Made by a program: the position numbers and the translations under genes
Shown: one piece after another, positions 30,519-38,882 of the stretch
Position numbering within the stretch: position 1 is the first letter of the stretch
Layout: the number at the start of each line of letters is the position of its first letter
Notes under the pieces: model-generated
Seen by the model: the letters and a program-made list of their open reading frames with translations, nothing else
What the model was told of the DNA's origin: nothing
Database searches by the model: none
NCBI RefSeq assembly: GCF_011751765.2
Contig: NZ_CP061169.1
Span: 1 to 64,000, forward strand
DNA from: Paramicrobacterium chengjingii
GTDB taxonomy: Bacteria; Actinomycetota; Actinomycetes; Actinomycetales; Microbacteriaceae
Length of the DNA: 64,000 nucleotides
Direction of reading: 5' to 3'

Positions 30519-32312
30519 ATGACGACTCCAACGCTCACTTCCCCGACTCTCGTCACCGACGACCTCCGCATCTCGGTCGTCGGTGGTGACGAGATTCTGC
30601 ATGGCGTCTCTTTCTCCCTGCATCCGGGCCGAATTCTCGCACTCGTCGGCGAATCGGGTTCGGGCAAGACCACGGCCGGCCTCGCGTGCCTCGGGCACTT
30701 CCGCGCGGGACTCGAGAATACCGGCGGACGTGTGTGCATCACTCGTGAGCACGATGATGTCATCAGCTTGCTCGACCTGACGGAGGCGCAGCGCCGACGA
30801 CTGCGGGGCGGAACCATCTCGTACGTGCCGCAAGATCCCGCGCTGTCTCTCAACCCGGCGATGCGCATCGGCGAGCAGATTCTCGAGACGTTGCGAGTGC
30901 ACGATTTCGGCGCAAGCGAGGCTGCGCGGCGCGAGCGCGCGACGGAGGTGCTTGCCGAGGTGGGACTACAGAACGACGCGGCCCATCAGCGGCGGTACCC
31001 CCACCAACTGTCCGGAGGCCAGCAGCAGCGTGTCGGGATCGCCATGGCGTTCGCGTGTCGTCCCGCCGTGATGGTTCTCGATGAGCCGACGACGGGACTC
31101 GACGTGACAACCCAGGCGCTTGTGCTCCAGACCATCGACGAGCTGGCCGAGAGGCACCAGGTCGCCGGTCTGTACATCACGCATGACCTCGCGGTCGTTG
31201 CCACGGTGGCCGACGAGGTCGCGGTGATGTTACGCGGTGACATCGTGGAGTCTGGCGACGCGCCGACGGTCCTCTTCGACCCGCAGCATCCGTACACCCG
31301 CAAGCTGCTCGCCGCCGTTCCCGACCTGGCAGGAAAGCGCCGCGTGGGTCGTGTCGAAGCGATCACTGGTGAAGTTTCTGCCGTGACGGGAAGCACGCCA
31401 GTTCAGGTCAAGACAGAGATCGAGGATGCTGACGCGACACCGACCGTGTCCGAGCGCGTGAACGCGGCCGCACGGGTATACGGCCCCGTTGGCGTTGATG
31501 TGCCTTCACCTCACAGTGCCGGCACTGCGCCCGTGGCCGTCGATGAAGACGCCCCGGTGATCAGCGTGCGGAGTCTGCGACAGGCGTATGGCTCGACGGT
31601 GGTTCTGGACGGTATCGACCTCGATCTCGCTCGCGGGGAGTCGCTCATGCTCCTGGGCGAGTCCGGTTCGGGCAAGACGACGCTGTCGCGATGCATCGCG
31701 GGGCTGAACGCCGGGTACACGGGCAGCGTGACGCTCGACGGCGATGAGCTTGCCCCCGGAACCCGCGATCGGTCGACGGCACAGCGCCAGAGCATCCAGT
31801 ACGTGTTCCAGTCGCCATTCTCGTCGCTGAACCCCAGGCGAACAATTGGTGAGTCCATTGAGGCTCCCATGCGCATGAGTGGCATCCTGACCAAGAAGCA
31901 GAGGCGCGCCACAGTTCTCGAGGCGCTCGACCACGTGCGTCTTGGTTCGGCGTATGTCGACAGGCGCCCCGGGGACCTCTCAGGCGGCGAAAGGCAGAGG
32001 GCTGCGATCGCCCGGGCGCTTGTCAACGCGCCATCAGTGCTGGTGTGCGATGAGGTGACGAGTGCGCTCGACGTTTCGGTGCAGGCGTCCATTCTCGATC
32101 TGCTGCGCACGTTGCAGCTCGAAACCGGCATGTCGATGCTGTTTGTGACCCACAACATCGCGCTGGCGCGACACATCTCGCAGCGCCTTGCCGTTCTGCA
32201 GAAGGGCTCAATCGTCGACCTCGGGCTCACGGACGACGTGCTTGAGAACCCGCAGCACGCCTACACGAAGGAGTTGCTGGCTAACGTTCCGACGTTTGAG
32301 GAGCAGCGCTGA
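30519..32312 (+). CDS. Fused ABC ATPase (DppD-DppF type)
   Basis: A 597-residue protein with two complete ATPase domains joined by a linker at about 270-345. Domain 1 has Walker A GESGSGKTT, signature LSGGQQQRV and VLDEPTTGLDV. Domain 2 has GESGSGKTT, signature LSGGERQRA and CDEVTSALDV. This is the fused form of DppD and DppF. It starts one base after the DppC stop and completes the transporter. Confidence 0.94.
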   Translation: MTTPTLTSPTLVTDDLRISVVGGDEILHGVSFSLHPGRILALVGESGSGKTTAGLACLGHFRAGLENTGGRVCITREHDDVISLLDLTEAQRRRLRGGTISYVPQDPALSLNPAMRIGEQILETLRVHDFGASEAARRERATEVLAEVGLQNDAAHQRRYPHQLSGGQQQRVGIAMAFACRPAVMVLDEPTTGLDVTTQALVLQTIDELAERHQVAGLYITHDLAVVATVADEVAVMLRGDIVESGDAPTVLFDPQHPYTRKLLAAVPDLAGKRRVGRVEAITGEVSAVTGSTPVQVKTEIEDADATPTVSERVNAAARVYGPVGVDVPSPHSAGTAPVAVDEDAPVISVRSLRQAYGSTVVLDGIDLDLARGESLMLLGESGSGKTTLSRCIAGLNAGYTGSVTLDGDELAPGTRDRSTAQRQSIQYVFQSPFSSLNPRRTIGESIEAPMRMSGILTKKQRRATVLEALDHVRLGSAYVDRRPGDLSGGERQRAAIARALVNAPSVLVCDEVTSALDVSVQASILDLLRTLQLETGMSMLFVTHNIALARHISQRLAVLQKGSIVDLGLTDDVLENPQHAYTKELLANVPTFEEQR

Positions 32313-32437
32313 GTTGCGTCGCGTCGCATTCCTGTGGCGGTCGTCGCCGTGCAGCACACGCAGCGTCCACTGCAATTCTGAACGGATGCTGTCCCGGTGG
32401 CGACGTCACACGGCATCCGCATTGCTAGGGTTTCGAC

Positions 32438-32860
32438 ATGGGCATGGACATGCGCGTCGCCGCGTACGGCGTCATCATCAATGACGGGCGGATGCTGCTG
32501 TCGCACTGGAACGAGGGCGGACGCCAGGCGTGGACGCTGCCCGGCGGCGGCCTCGAACCGGGGGAGCATCCGGCCGACGCTGCCGTCCGCGAGATTCGCG
32601 AAGAGACTGGATACGATGCCGACATTGACGGCGTGCTCGGCGTCGATTCGATCGTGATTCCGGCGGTGGCGCGCTTCGCCGCGGGGATCGACCGACCGCT
32701 GCAGGCGCTGCGCATTGTGTACCGTGCTCACATCACGGGCGGAACGCTCACTTACGAGCTCGACGGTTCGACAGACTATGCCGAGTGGCACGACCTCGAC
32801 GCGGTGCAGTCGCTGCACCGGGTCGAGCTGGTGAACGTCGCCCTTGGCATGCTTGGCTGA
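32438..32860 (+). CDS. NUDIX hydrolase
   Basis: A 140-residue NUDIX protein. The box GGGLEPGEHPADAAVREIRE followed by ETGYD (about 33-57) carries the metal-binding glutamates. Substrate is likely a nucleoside diphosphate derivative but cannot be specified. The ATG at 32438 or a second one at 32444 could be the start. It follows the ABC operon after a 125-bp gap. Confidence 0.87.
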   Translation: MGMDMRVAAYGVIINDGRMLLSHWNEGGRQAWTLPGGGLEPGEHPADAAVREIREETGYDADIDGVLGVDSIVIPAVARFAAGIDRPLQALRIVYRAHITGGTLTYELDGSTDYAEWHDLDAVQSLHRVELVNVALGMLG

Positions 32861-32967
32861 CGACGCTGCGTGAAACTGCCCTGGGCAGAACTCATGCGCG
32901 ATTGCGCCGTGCGACAGATGAGGGGCACCGCCTCAGGCGATACCCCTCTTCAGCAAAAGCTCTCAGC

Positions 32968-33486
32968 TCAGTTGCCTGGCAGCGAATCGTCGTCGTCGGC
33001 AACCCACAGCTCGTCGTCGGCGCGGAACGTCTGCCACACGGCATACGCGACGCCCGCAGCGGCAACGAGGCCGGCAGTCAGTGCGATCGCCCGCCCGGCA
33101 CCCGACTTCTTCTTGGGAGCGGGCTGGGCTACCTTGCCAAACGCCGCCTTGACGCGGCCGTCCCGCGCAGCATCTCCGAGCGCCATGACGGTGCCGAGGG
33201 CGCCGCCCATAGCGGGGAGCACCTTCTTGTCGAAGTTGTGCTTGGCGACCTGGCGAGCGTCGTACGTCGCGGCATCCACTCGGTGAACGACCGGCTGCAG
33301 CTTGTCTTCGTATGCGCGTGCGAGGCGCGGCGCGATCTCATCGCGGCTGTACGCAGAGAGCTGGCGACTCGCATCACGAGCCACGGAGTTCGCCTGATCC
33401 AGCAGATCTTGCTGCGCGGCCCACAGGGCGTTTGCGTCACCCTTGAGGCGTTTCAGCTGCTTCTTGCGCTTGCGTGTCATGCTCAC
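32968..33486 (-). CDS. Membrane-anchored hypothetical protein
   Basis: A 172-residue protein with a lysine/arginine-rich N terminus (TRKRKKQLKRLKG), a long amphipathic helical region (about 18-125), one hydrophobic segment (about 132-152) and an acidic tail (ELWVADDDDS). Related proteins of unknown function occur near ppiA in Microbacteriaceae-like genomes; this is recollection, not a search. The GTG at 33486 follows GGAGG by seven bases; the ATG two codons later is less well spaced. Confidence 0.65.
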   Translation of the reverse strand: MSMTRKRKKQLKRLKGDANALWAAQQDLLDQANSVARDASRQLSAYSRDEIAPRLARAYEDKLQPVVHRVDAATYDARQVAKHNFDKKVLPAMGGALGTVMALGDAARDGRVKAAFGKVAQPAPKKKSGAGRAIALTAGLVAAAGVAYAVWQTFRADDELWVADDDDSLPGN

Positions 33487-33590
33487 TGGGGGACCTCCAT
33501 TGATCTCGTGACAAACGATTCACCCTATCTTGTCATGAGAGGCTGGGAGCGTCACAAGAGGCACGGCATTCATTATGCAAGAATTGACAT

Positions 33591-34133
33591 ATGTCTATTC
33601 ACACCGCTGTCGCCACGATCCACACCAACTACGGCGACATCAAGGTAAATCTCTTTGGCGATCATGCCCCCAAGACCGTCGAAAACTTTGTCGGGCTCGC
33701 CACCGGTTCGAAGGATTGGACCGACGAAACGACGGGCGAGACCAAGACGAACACCCCGCTGTACAACGGTGTTGTCTTTCACCGCATCATCCCCGGGTTC
33801 ATGATTCAGGGCGGGGACCCGCTCGGCAACGGAACAGGTGGACCCGGCTACAAGTTCAACGACGAGATCCACCCGGAGCTCAACTTCACGCAGCCGTACA
33901 TGTTCGCCATGGCGAACGCCGGAACCATTGCGGGCGAGGGCACCAACGGGTCGCAGTTCTTCATCACCGTCGGCGCGACCACGTGGCTTCAGGGCAAGCA
34001 CACCATCTTCGGTGAGGTTGCCGACGACGCAGGACGCAAGATCGTTGACAAGCTCGCTACCGTGCCGACGGACGCTCGTGACCGGCCTCTCGACGACGTC
34101 GTCATCGAGAGCGTCGACGTCGAGAATGTCTGA
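33591..34133 (+). CDS. ppiA: Cyclophilin-type peptidyl-prolyl isomerase
   Basis: A 180-residue cytoplasmic cyclophilin. The core motifs VVFHRIIPGFMIQGGDPLGN, FAMANAGTIAGEGTNGSQFF and the HTIFGEVADD loop are in order, with the catalytic arginine in FHRI. No signal peptide. In actinobacteria this gene lies near crgA and a rhomboid gene, as here. Confidence 0.95.
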   Translation: MSIHTAVATIHTNYGDIKVNLFGDHAPKTVENFVGLATGSKDWTDETTGETKTNTPLYNGVVFHRIIPGFMIQGGDPLGNGTGGPGYKFNDEIHPELNFTQPYMFAMANAGTIAGEGTNGSQFFITVGATTWLQGKHTIFGEVADDAGRKIVDKLATVPTDARDRPLDDVVIESVDVENV

Positions 34134-34145
34134 ACCTGAGGGTCA

Positions 34146-35009
34146 GTGAGCACCTTCCCGACGGGCCGCGAGAACTTCTGCTACCGGCATCCTGATCGGC
34201 AGAGCTTTGTGCTCTGCCAACGGTGCGGTCGCACAATCTGCGCCGAATGCCAGACGCAGGCGCCCGTCGGGGTGGTGTGTCCCGAGTGCATGCGTGAGCA
34301 GCGTGCCTCGGCACCCAAGGTCAAGTCGGCCGCGGCGACTCGATTCTCGAGTGTCATGCGCAAAGGATCGGGCCACCCGGCCGTCACCTATGTGATCATC
34401 GCGCTCACCCTCGCGGTCTTTGTGCTCCAGCTGCTTCCGCTGGGAGTCACCGACGCTCTTCTGTATGCCGGCGTCTACAGTGTTCCCGAGCTCGGTTTCT
34501 TTGAACCATGGCGGATGCTGACTGTCGCTCTCGTGCACTCGAAATCGTTCATTCTGCACGTCGCGCTCAACATGTACACGCTGTGGATTTTCGGCAGAAT
34601 GCTTGAGCCGATGATCGGGCGCTGGCGATTTGCGACGCTCTACGTCATTACGGCCTTCGGTTCGTCGGTGGGCGTTCTGCTGCTGTCGAACCCTCTGCAG
34701 CCCGTGGTCGGAGCGTCCGGGGCGATCTTCGGCCTGATGGGCGCGACCCTCGTTATCGTGCACAAGCTGGGCGGAAACATGACGGGACTTCTGGTGCTTG
34801 TCGGCATCAACCTCGTCATCGGCTTCATTCCGGGCACCAACATAGCCTGGCAAGCGCATCTCGGCGGCCTCATCACCGGAGCCTTGCTTGGCCTAGTCTT
34901 TGTGAGCACGCGGCGTCGCAAGCAGCAGAAGATGCAGAAGCTCGGCGTTGCCGGAATCGTTGTGCTGCTGCTCGTGCTGACGGTTGTCGGAACCCGTCTT
35001 TACGTGTAA
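34146..35009 (+). CDS. Rhomboid intramembrane serine protease
   Basis: A 287-residue rhomboid. The first 45 residues have a zinc-ribbon-like set of Cys and His (CYRHPDR, CQRCGRTICAEC, CPEC). The membrane part has six or seven segments, with HVALNMYTLWIFG, the catalytic serine in GASGAIFGLMG (near 190) and the catalytic histidine in AHLGGLITG (near 238). The start is GTG at 34146, 12 bp after ppiA, so co-transcription is likely. Substrate unknown. Confidence 0.92.
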   Translation: MSTFPTGRENFCYRHPDRQSFVLCQRCGRTICAECQTQAPVGVVCPECMREQRASAPKVKSAAATRFSSVMRKGSGHPAVTYVIIALTLAVFVLQLLPLGVTDALLYAGVYSVPELGFFEPWRMLTVALVHSKSFILHVALNMYTLWIFGRMLEPMIGRWRFATLYVITAFGSSVGVLLLSNPLQPVVGASGAIFGLMGATLVIVHKLGGNMTGLLVLVGINLVIGFIPGTNIAWQAHLGGLITGALLGLVFVSTRRRKQQKMQKLGVAGIVVLLLVLTVVGTRLYV

Positions 35010-35334
35010 ACGCCTCCGACGGTGTCATTGCGGTTCTCGCATCAAAACGCGGCGGGCATTCATACGTGTTCGTCCACACGTTTTCCACACGGAAGTGGGC
35101 ATTTCACACAGATCGCCCACAAGCCGTCCCCAGAGTTATCCACAGGTTTGTCCACACTGTGGAGAATTACAGGCATGTAACTCGACACCGGCCGGGGAAG
35201 TTACTCACAGGAGTTATCAACACCTGGGGAGAACTACACTCGTGTAATTCGGTGCGACGCGGCATCCTTCGTTCGCGGCGATAACTGGTGCCGCCCGGCG
35301 TACGCTGGGGAGAGGCCGAGGAGAGGATGCTCGA
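35010..35334. other. Intergenic cluster of DnaA-box sequences
   Basis: This 325-bp gap has no gene. It holds TCGTCCACA (35070-35078), TTTTCCACA (35081-35089), TTATCCACA (35136-35144), TTGTCCACA (35148-35156), TTCTCCACA on the minus strand (35158-35166) and TTATCAACA (35214-35222), with a weaker TTACTCACA at 35201-35209. TTGTCCACA is the favoured actinobacterial box. A CGTGTAATTC element at 35241 and TTACA-N4-TGTAA at about 35166-35179 recall motifs in the dnaA-dnaN origin. It may titrate DnaA or be a second origin-like element. Confidence 0.7.
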
Positions 35335-36162
35335 ATGGTGACACGTGAGCGCATACGCCACGAACTCGAGGTTCGGCGCACGACTGTTGAGCGCGTCGAC
35401 TGGCTCAACGATGCCATGGTGCGCATCACCGTGACAGGCGAGAGCCTGAGAGGTTTTACGGCTCGGGGCCCGAACGACCACGTCAAGGTATTCTTTCCCG
35501 ACCCCGACACGGGAACCCTCACGGCGCCGCACAGAACGGCCGAGGGCCTCACGCGCCCGACGGACGGCCTGATTCTTTCGCGAGACCTCACACCTCTCAC
35601 ATTTCGTGAGAACAACTCGGCGGGCGTTCCCGAACTCGACATCGACATTGTCGTTCACGGCGACGACGCACCCGCGACGTCGTTCGCAACGCATGCCCAT
35701 CCCGGTCAGCCGCTCGGCATCGCCGGGCCGCGCGGATCACGCCTCGTCCCCGACGGCATCACGCGTGCAGTGCTCATCGCCGATGAGACGGCGCTGCCCG
35801 CCTTCACTCGCTGACTGCGGATGCTGTCGCCCGACGTAAAGATCACCTCCATTGTTCAGGTGAACACCGAAGAGGCCGATCAATACATCACACAGGAGCA
35901 TCGCGACCGCTCGAACATTGAGCTTCTCTATCGTGAAGACGGCCCGGGACAGCTGATCGAGGCAGTGCGTTCTCTCGGATCGATCAGCGACGACACGTAT
36001 GTGTGGGCCGCCGGCGAGGCGAACGAGCTCGTCGAGGTGCGCCGTCACCTTCGCCGTGACCTCGGTCTTTCCCCGGATCAGGTAGAGGTAGAGGGCTACT
36101 GGAAGCGCGGAATCGTCAACCTCGATCACCACGCCCCGCTCGACCCCAGTGATCCTGACTGA
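35335..36162 (+). pseudogene. Siderophore-interacting protein with in-frame TGA
   Basis: The first part (160 codons) is an FAD-binding siderophore-interacting domain (WLNDAMVRITVTGESLRGF, then GPRGSRLVPDGITRAVLIAD). A TGA at 35812-35814 falls between PAFTR and LRMLSPDVKI. The same frame then continues to 36162 through TYVWAAGEANELVEVRRHLR, the family's NAD-binding end. A tryptophan codon fits the family at this position, so one G-to-A change explains it. The family releases iron from siderophores using NADPH. The second half has no ribosome site, so the gene is probably inactive unless read through. Its end overlaps the flavin reductase start (TGATG). Confidence 0.85.
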
Positions 36163-36692
36163 TGGCACACGAGATCGTCGACGTCGATGCATCCGCGCTG
36201 GGTCGCACGGTGAAAGACAGGTACCGGATGCTGTCGGGCAGCGCAGCAAAGGGCGTTGCCGTTGTAACGACCGTCGCTGCCCGATACGACCACGCAACGA
36301 CTGTCACCGATTACCTTTCGGTGTCATACGACCCGCCGACCATGCTCGTGAGTCTTTATGGGCTGTCGCGCACGGCTGAGGCCGCCACGGACTCGGGGCG
36401 GTGGGCGCTGAGTCTGCTCGCCAGCGATCAGCGCGCCATTGCCGATGAGCTCGGGGAACTTGGAGCGCCGCTCAGGGGTCTGCTCGCGCGCACGCCGCAT
36501 TGGCGGCGCGAACCGGGTGCGCCGGCAATCATCGAGGGCAGTGTTGCATGGTTCGAATGTCGAACGACGGCGGTGCACACGGCGGCAACGCATCAGCTCG
36601 TCGTCGGCGAGGTCGTGGCGATGGGGCGCAGCGAAGATCACCGTGCGAAACCGCTCGTTTTCTACCGGTCGGAATTTGGCACCACGACATAG
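36162..36692 (+). CDS. Flavin reductase domain protein
   Basis: A 176-residue protein of the flavin reductase/FMN-binding split-barrel type. The stretches GVAVVTTVAARYDHATTVTD and VSYDPPTMLVSLYGLSRTAE match, and ATHQLVVGEVVAMG lies near the C terminus. It would bind FMN or FAD and NAD(P)H. Its ATG overlaps the stop of the siderophore-interacting pseudogene, so it was probably translated with it. A terminator hairpin follows. Confidence 0.85.
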   Translation: MAHEIVDVDASALGRTVKDRYRMLSGSAAKGVAVVTTVAARYDHATTVTDYLSVSYDPPTMLVSLYGLSRTAEAATDSGRWALSLLASDQRAIADELGELGAPLRGLLARTPHWRREPGAPAIIEGSVAWFECRTTAVHTAATHQLVVGEVVAMGRSEDHRAKPLVFYRSEFGTTT

Positions 36693-36693
36693 C

Positions 36694-36720
36694 AAAGGCC
36701 TCCGCCGAAACGGAGGCCTT
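36694..36720. terminator. Bidirectional terminator hairpin
   Basis: AAGGCCTCCG and CGGAGGCCTT form a perfect 10-bp stem around CCGAAA, between the flavin reductase and the convergent crgA stop. Confidence 0.85.
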
Positions 36721-36741
36721 GTGCGAGAAGTCTGTGCGCGG

Positions 36742-36999
36742 CTATCGCCAGCGTGTGGTCATGAGAAAGCCGATGAAGGCGATGCCGAAACCGACCAGAA
36801 TGTTCCACGAGCCGAGGGCGGCAACGGGCAGAAGCCCCTGTGAGAGGTAGAACACGATGATCCAGGCGAGTCCGATCAGCATGAAGCCGAACATGACCGG
36901 CTTGAACCACACCGGGTTCGGTGCGTCGTCACCGCTGCGCTGAGCCTGCTGCTGCTGTTGAGCGCGAGCTGCTGCAGCTTTGTTCTTCGTGCGTGCCAT
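36742..36999 (-). CDS. crgA: Cell division protein CrgA
   Basis: An 85-residue membrane protein with a basic, glutamine-rich N-terminal tail and two membrane segments (about 35-52 and 60-80) joined by the SQGLLPVAALGSWN loop. It ends with the typical FIGFLMTTRWR. CrgA stabilises the FtsZ-linked septum and recruits wall enzymes in actinobacteria. Start is the ATG at 36999; another ATG at 37008 would add three residues. It stands between ppiA/rhomboid and the sortase, its normal place. Confidence 0.93.
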   Translation of the reverse strand: MARTKNKAAAARAQQQQQAQRSGDDAPNPVWFKPVMFGFMLIGLAWIIVFYLSQGLLPVAALGSWNILVGFGIAFIGFLMTTRWR

Positions 37000-37044
37000 G
37001 CCAGCCATTCTATCTATACATGAGCGATCAGTAGAATCAGCCCT

Positions 37045-37848
37045 ATGGTACATGGTGACCCGGATGCCGCCGGCGGGGGTCGGGCACAGAGGCGACGATC
37101 TGCCGGGCGGCCTGCCGCACGGTCGCGTCCGCGCGTCACCGTGGTCGGAGTGTTGGGTGAGCTGCTCATCACGGCGGGTGTGCTCATTCTGCTGTTCCTC
37201 TTTTGGCAGCTGTGGCTCAACGACATCATTGTCAGAGCCGAGCAGAACGACGTCGCGCACGATCGAGCGCAAAGCTGGCTCTCTGATGCGGCCGAGGCTC
37301 CCGATCCGATTGTCGCCGACGATGGCACCGAGGTTTATGAGCCGATCATTCCCGAACCGGCTGCCGATACCGAGATCTTCGGAGTGATGACCATTCCGCG
37401 CTTCGGTGCCGACTATGCCGCTGATGTCGCGGGAGGCGTCACACGCCCCGGCACACTCGACCCGATCGGGCTCGGTCATTACCTGGGCACGCAGTCACCG
37501 GGTGAACCGGGCAACTTCGCTCTTGCCGGACACCGCACCACCTACGGCAAGCCCCTCAACCAGATCGCCGAGCTGCGTGTCGGCGACGCGATCGTGCTGC
37601 AGACCAAAGATGGCTGGTATACGTATCGTTTCCGCACGCTTGAGTACGTCACGCCGCAGTCGGTGGACGTGCTCAATCCGATTCCGCAGAGCGACGAGGC
37701 CGAGGTGACCGACAGCTTCATCACGCTCACGGCGTGCAGCCCCATGTTCTCGGCGGCCGAGCGCATCATCGCCTACGGAACGTTCGAATCGTTCACCCCC
37801 ACGGCCGTCGGCCCGCCGGCATCCCTCACCGAGAACCTGGAGGACTGA
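37045..37848 (+). CDS. Class E sortase
   Basis: A 267-residue sortase. An arginine-rich cytoplasmic tail leads into one membrane segment (about 34-60). The extracellular domain contains FALAGHRTTYGKPL with the catalytic histidine and the cysteine motif ITLTACSP near 227-233, with the arginine in AERIIAYG. Class E enzymes attach proteins with LAXTG-type signals to the wall; no such substrate is visible in this window. It is divergent from crgA and followed 2 bp later by a small gene. Confidence 0.9.
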   Translation: MVHGDPDAAGGGRAQRRRSAGRPAARSRPRVTVVGVLGELLITAGVLILLFLFWQLWLNDIIVRAEQNDVAHDRAQSWLSDAAEAPDPIVADDGTEVYEPIIPEPAADTEIFGVMTIPRFGADYAADVAGGVTRPGTLDPIGLGHYLGTQSPGEPGNFALAGHRTTYGKPLNQIAELRVGDAIVLQTKDGWYTYRFRTLEYVTPQSVDVLNPIPQSDEAEVTDSFITLTACSPMFSAAERIIAYGTFESFTPTAVGPPASLTENLED

Positions 37849-37850
37849 CC

Positions 37851-38009
37851 GTGTACGCAGCACTCTGGCGCATTCTGCCCGGCCCTGTCGTCGTCAAGCT
37901 TCTCATTCTGCTTGCGCTTATTGCGGCTGTGCTTTACGTGCTCTTCGCCTTCGCCTTTCCGTGGGTGCAGACGCTCATTCCCGTGCCTGACGCCACGCTC
38001 GATGAATAG
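37851..38009 (+). CDS. Small single-pass membrane protein
   Basis: A 52-residue protein: VYAALWRILPGPVVVKLLIL opens it (the GTG is read as Met), followed by a hydrophobic run to about residue 40 and a short outside tail ending LDE. GTG at 37851 follows GGAGG by seven bases. Similar short proteins sit between sortase E and pabA in relatives, from memory. It is probably in one transcript with both. Confidence 0.7.
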   Translation: MYAALWRILPGPVVVKLLILLALIAAVLYVLFAFAFPWVQTLIPVPDATLDE

Positions 38010-38018
38010 ACTCGGGTT

Positions 38019-38693
38019 ATGACTCGTGTTCTCGTCGTCGACAATTACGACAGCTTCGTCTATACCCTCGACGGCTATCTGCAGCAGATCGGTGCCGAGA
38101 CCGAAGTTGTGCGCAACGACGCATTCAGCGAAGCGGATGCCGCGGCATATGCCGCGACGTTCGATGCCGTGCTGTTGTCGCCTGGCCCGGGCAAACCAGC
38201 GGATGCCGGAGTGTCGATCTCTCTTGTGCACGTGGCAGTGGCGTCGGGGCAGCCATTGCTGGGAGTCTGCCTTGGCCATCAGGCGATCGCTGAGGCGTTT
38301 GGAGGCGTCGTCACGAACGCGGTGGAGCTCATGCACGGCAAAACTTCGCAGGTGGAACACGACGGAAGTCCGTTTTATGCGGGGGTTCCGCAGCCGTTCA
38401 CGGCGACGCGGTATCACTCGCTCGCCGTCGTCGACGGCACTGTGCCCGACGAGATCGTGGTGAATAGTCGCACACAAGGCGGCGTCATTATGGGACTGCA
38501 TCATCGCAGTCAACCGATCTTCGGAGTGCAGTTTCATCCCGAGAGTGTCTTGACCGAGGGTGGCTATCGCATGTTGGGCAACTGGCTCGAAACTGCGGGG
38601 CTCCACGACGCAGTGCGCACAGCCGCCGAGCTTCACCCGTTGATGGCGACGGATGTTGCGCCGGCGACCGCAACGAAGGCGACTCCCGCCTGA
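38019..38693 (+). CDS. pabA: Glutamine amidotransferase, anthranilate/PABA synthase component II
   Basis: A 224-residue class I glutamine amidotransferase. The opening LVVDNYDSFVYTL, the cysteine motif LLGVCLGHQAI (near 83) and the histidine/glutamate motif VQFHPES are complete. It supplies ammonia to a chorismate-using partner, making PABA or anthranilate; no partner is nearby. The C-terminal 30 residues are alanine/threonine-rich. It lies just after the sortase cluster. Confidence 0.92.
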   Translation: MTRVLVVDNYDSFVYTLDGYLQQIGAETEVVRNDAFSEADAAAYAATFDAVLLSPGPGKPADAGVSISLVHVAVASGQPLLGVCLGHQAIAEAFGGVVTNAVELMHGKTSQVEHDGSPFYAGVPQPFTATRYHSLAVVDGTVPDEIVVNSRTQGGVIMGLHHRSQPIFGVQFHPESVLTEGGYRMLGNWLETAGLHDAVRTAAELHPLMATDVAPATATKATPA

Positions 38694-38882
38694 CGCACGT
38701 GGTCGGCGTTCGGTTCATAGCAATCGCTCACTAGGCCAACTTGTGCGGGTGGCGCAACGCCGCAGGGCACGCCGTGCAGCGCATCGAGCGTTTCAGCTCG
38801 TTCAGTAACTGCCGGGCGCACTCTGCGTGGCGCGTCGAGTGGTGTGACTCGTGCGTGGTGTTCCCTCGGGGCCGCCGCGTAC

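Noticed and set aside
32785..33648. 287-codon plus-strand frame
   Set aside because: Runs through the end of the NUDIX gene and opposite the membrane-anchored protein; no domain.
35821..36162. Separate 113-residue gene downstream of the SIP N-terminal part
   Set aside because: It is in the same frame as the SIP gene, matches that family's C-terminal half and has no ribosome site, so it is treated as part of the broken gene.
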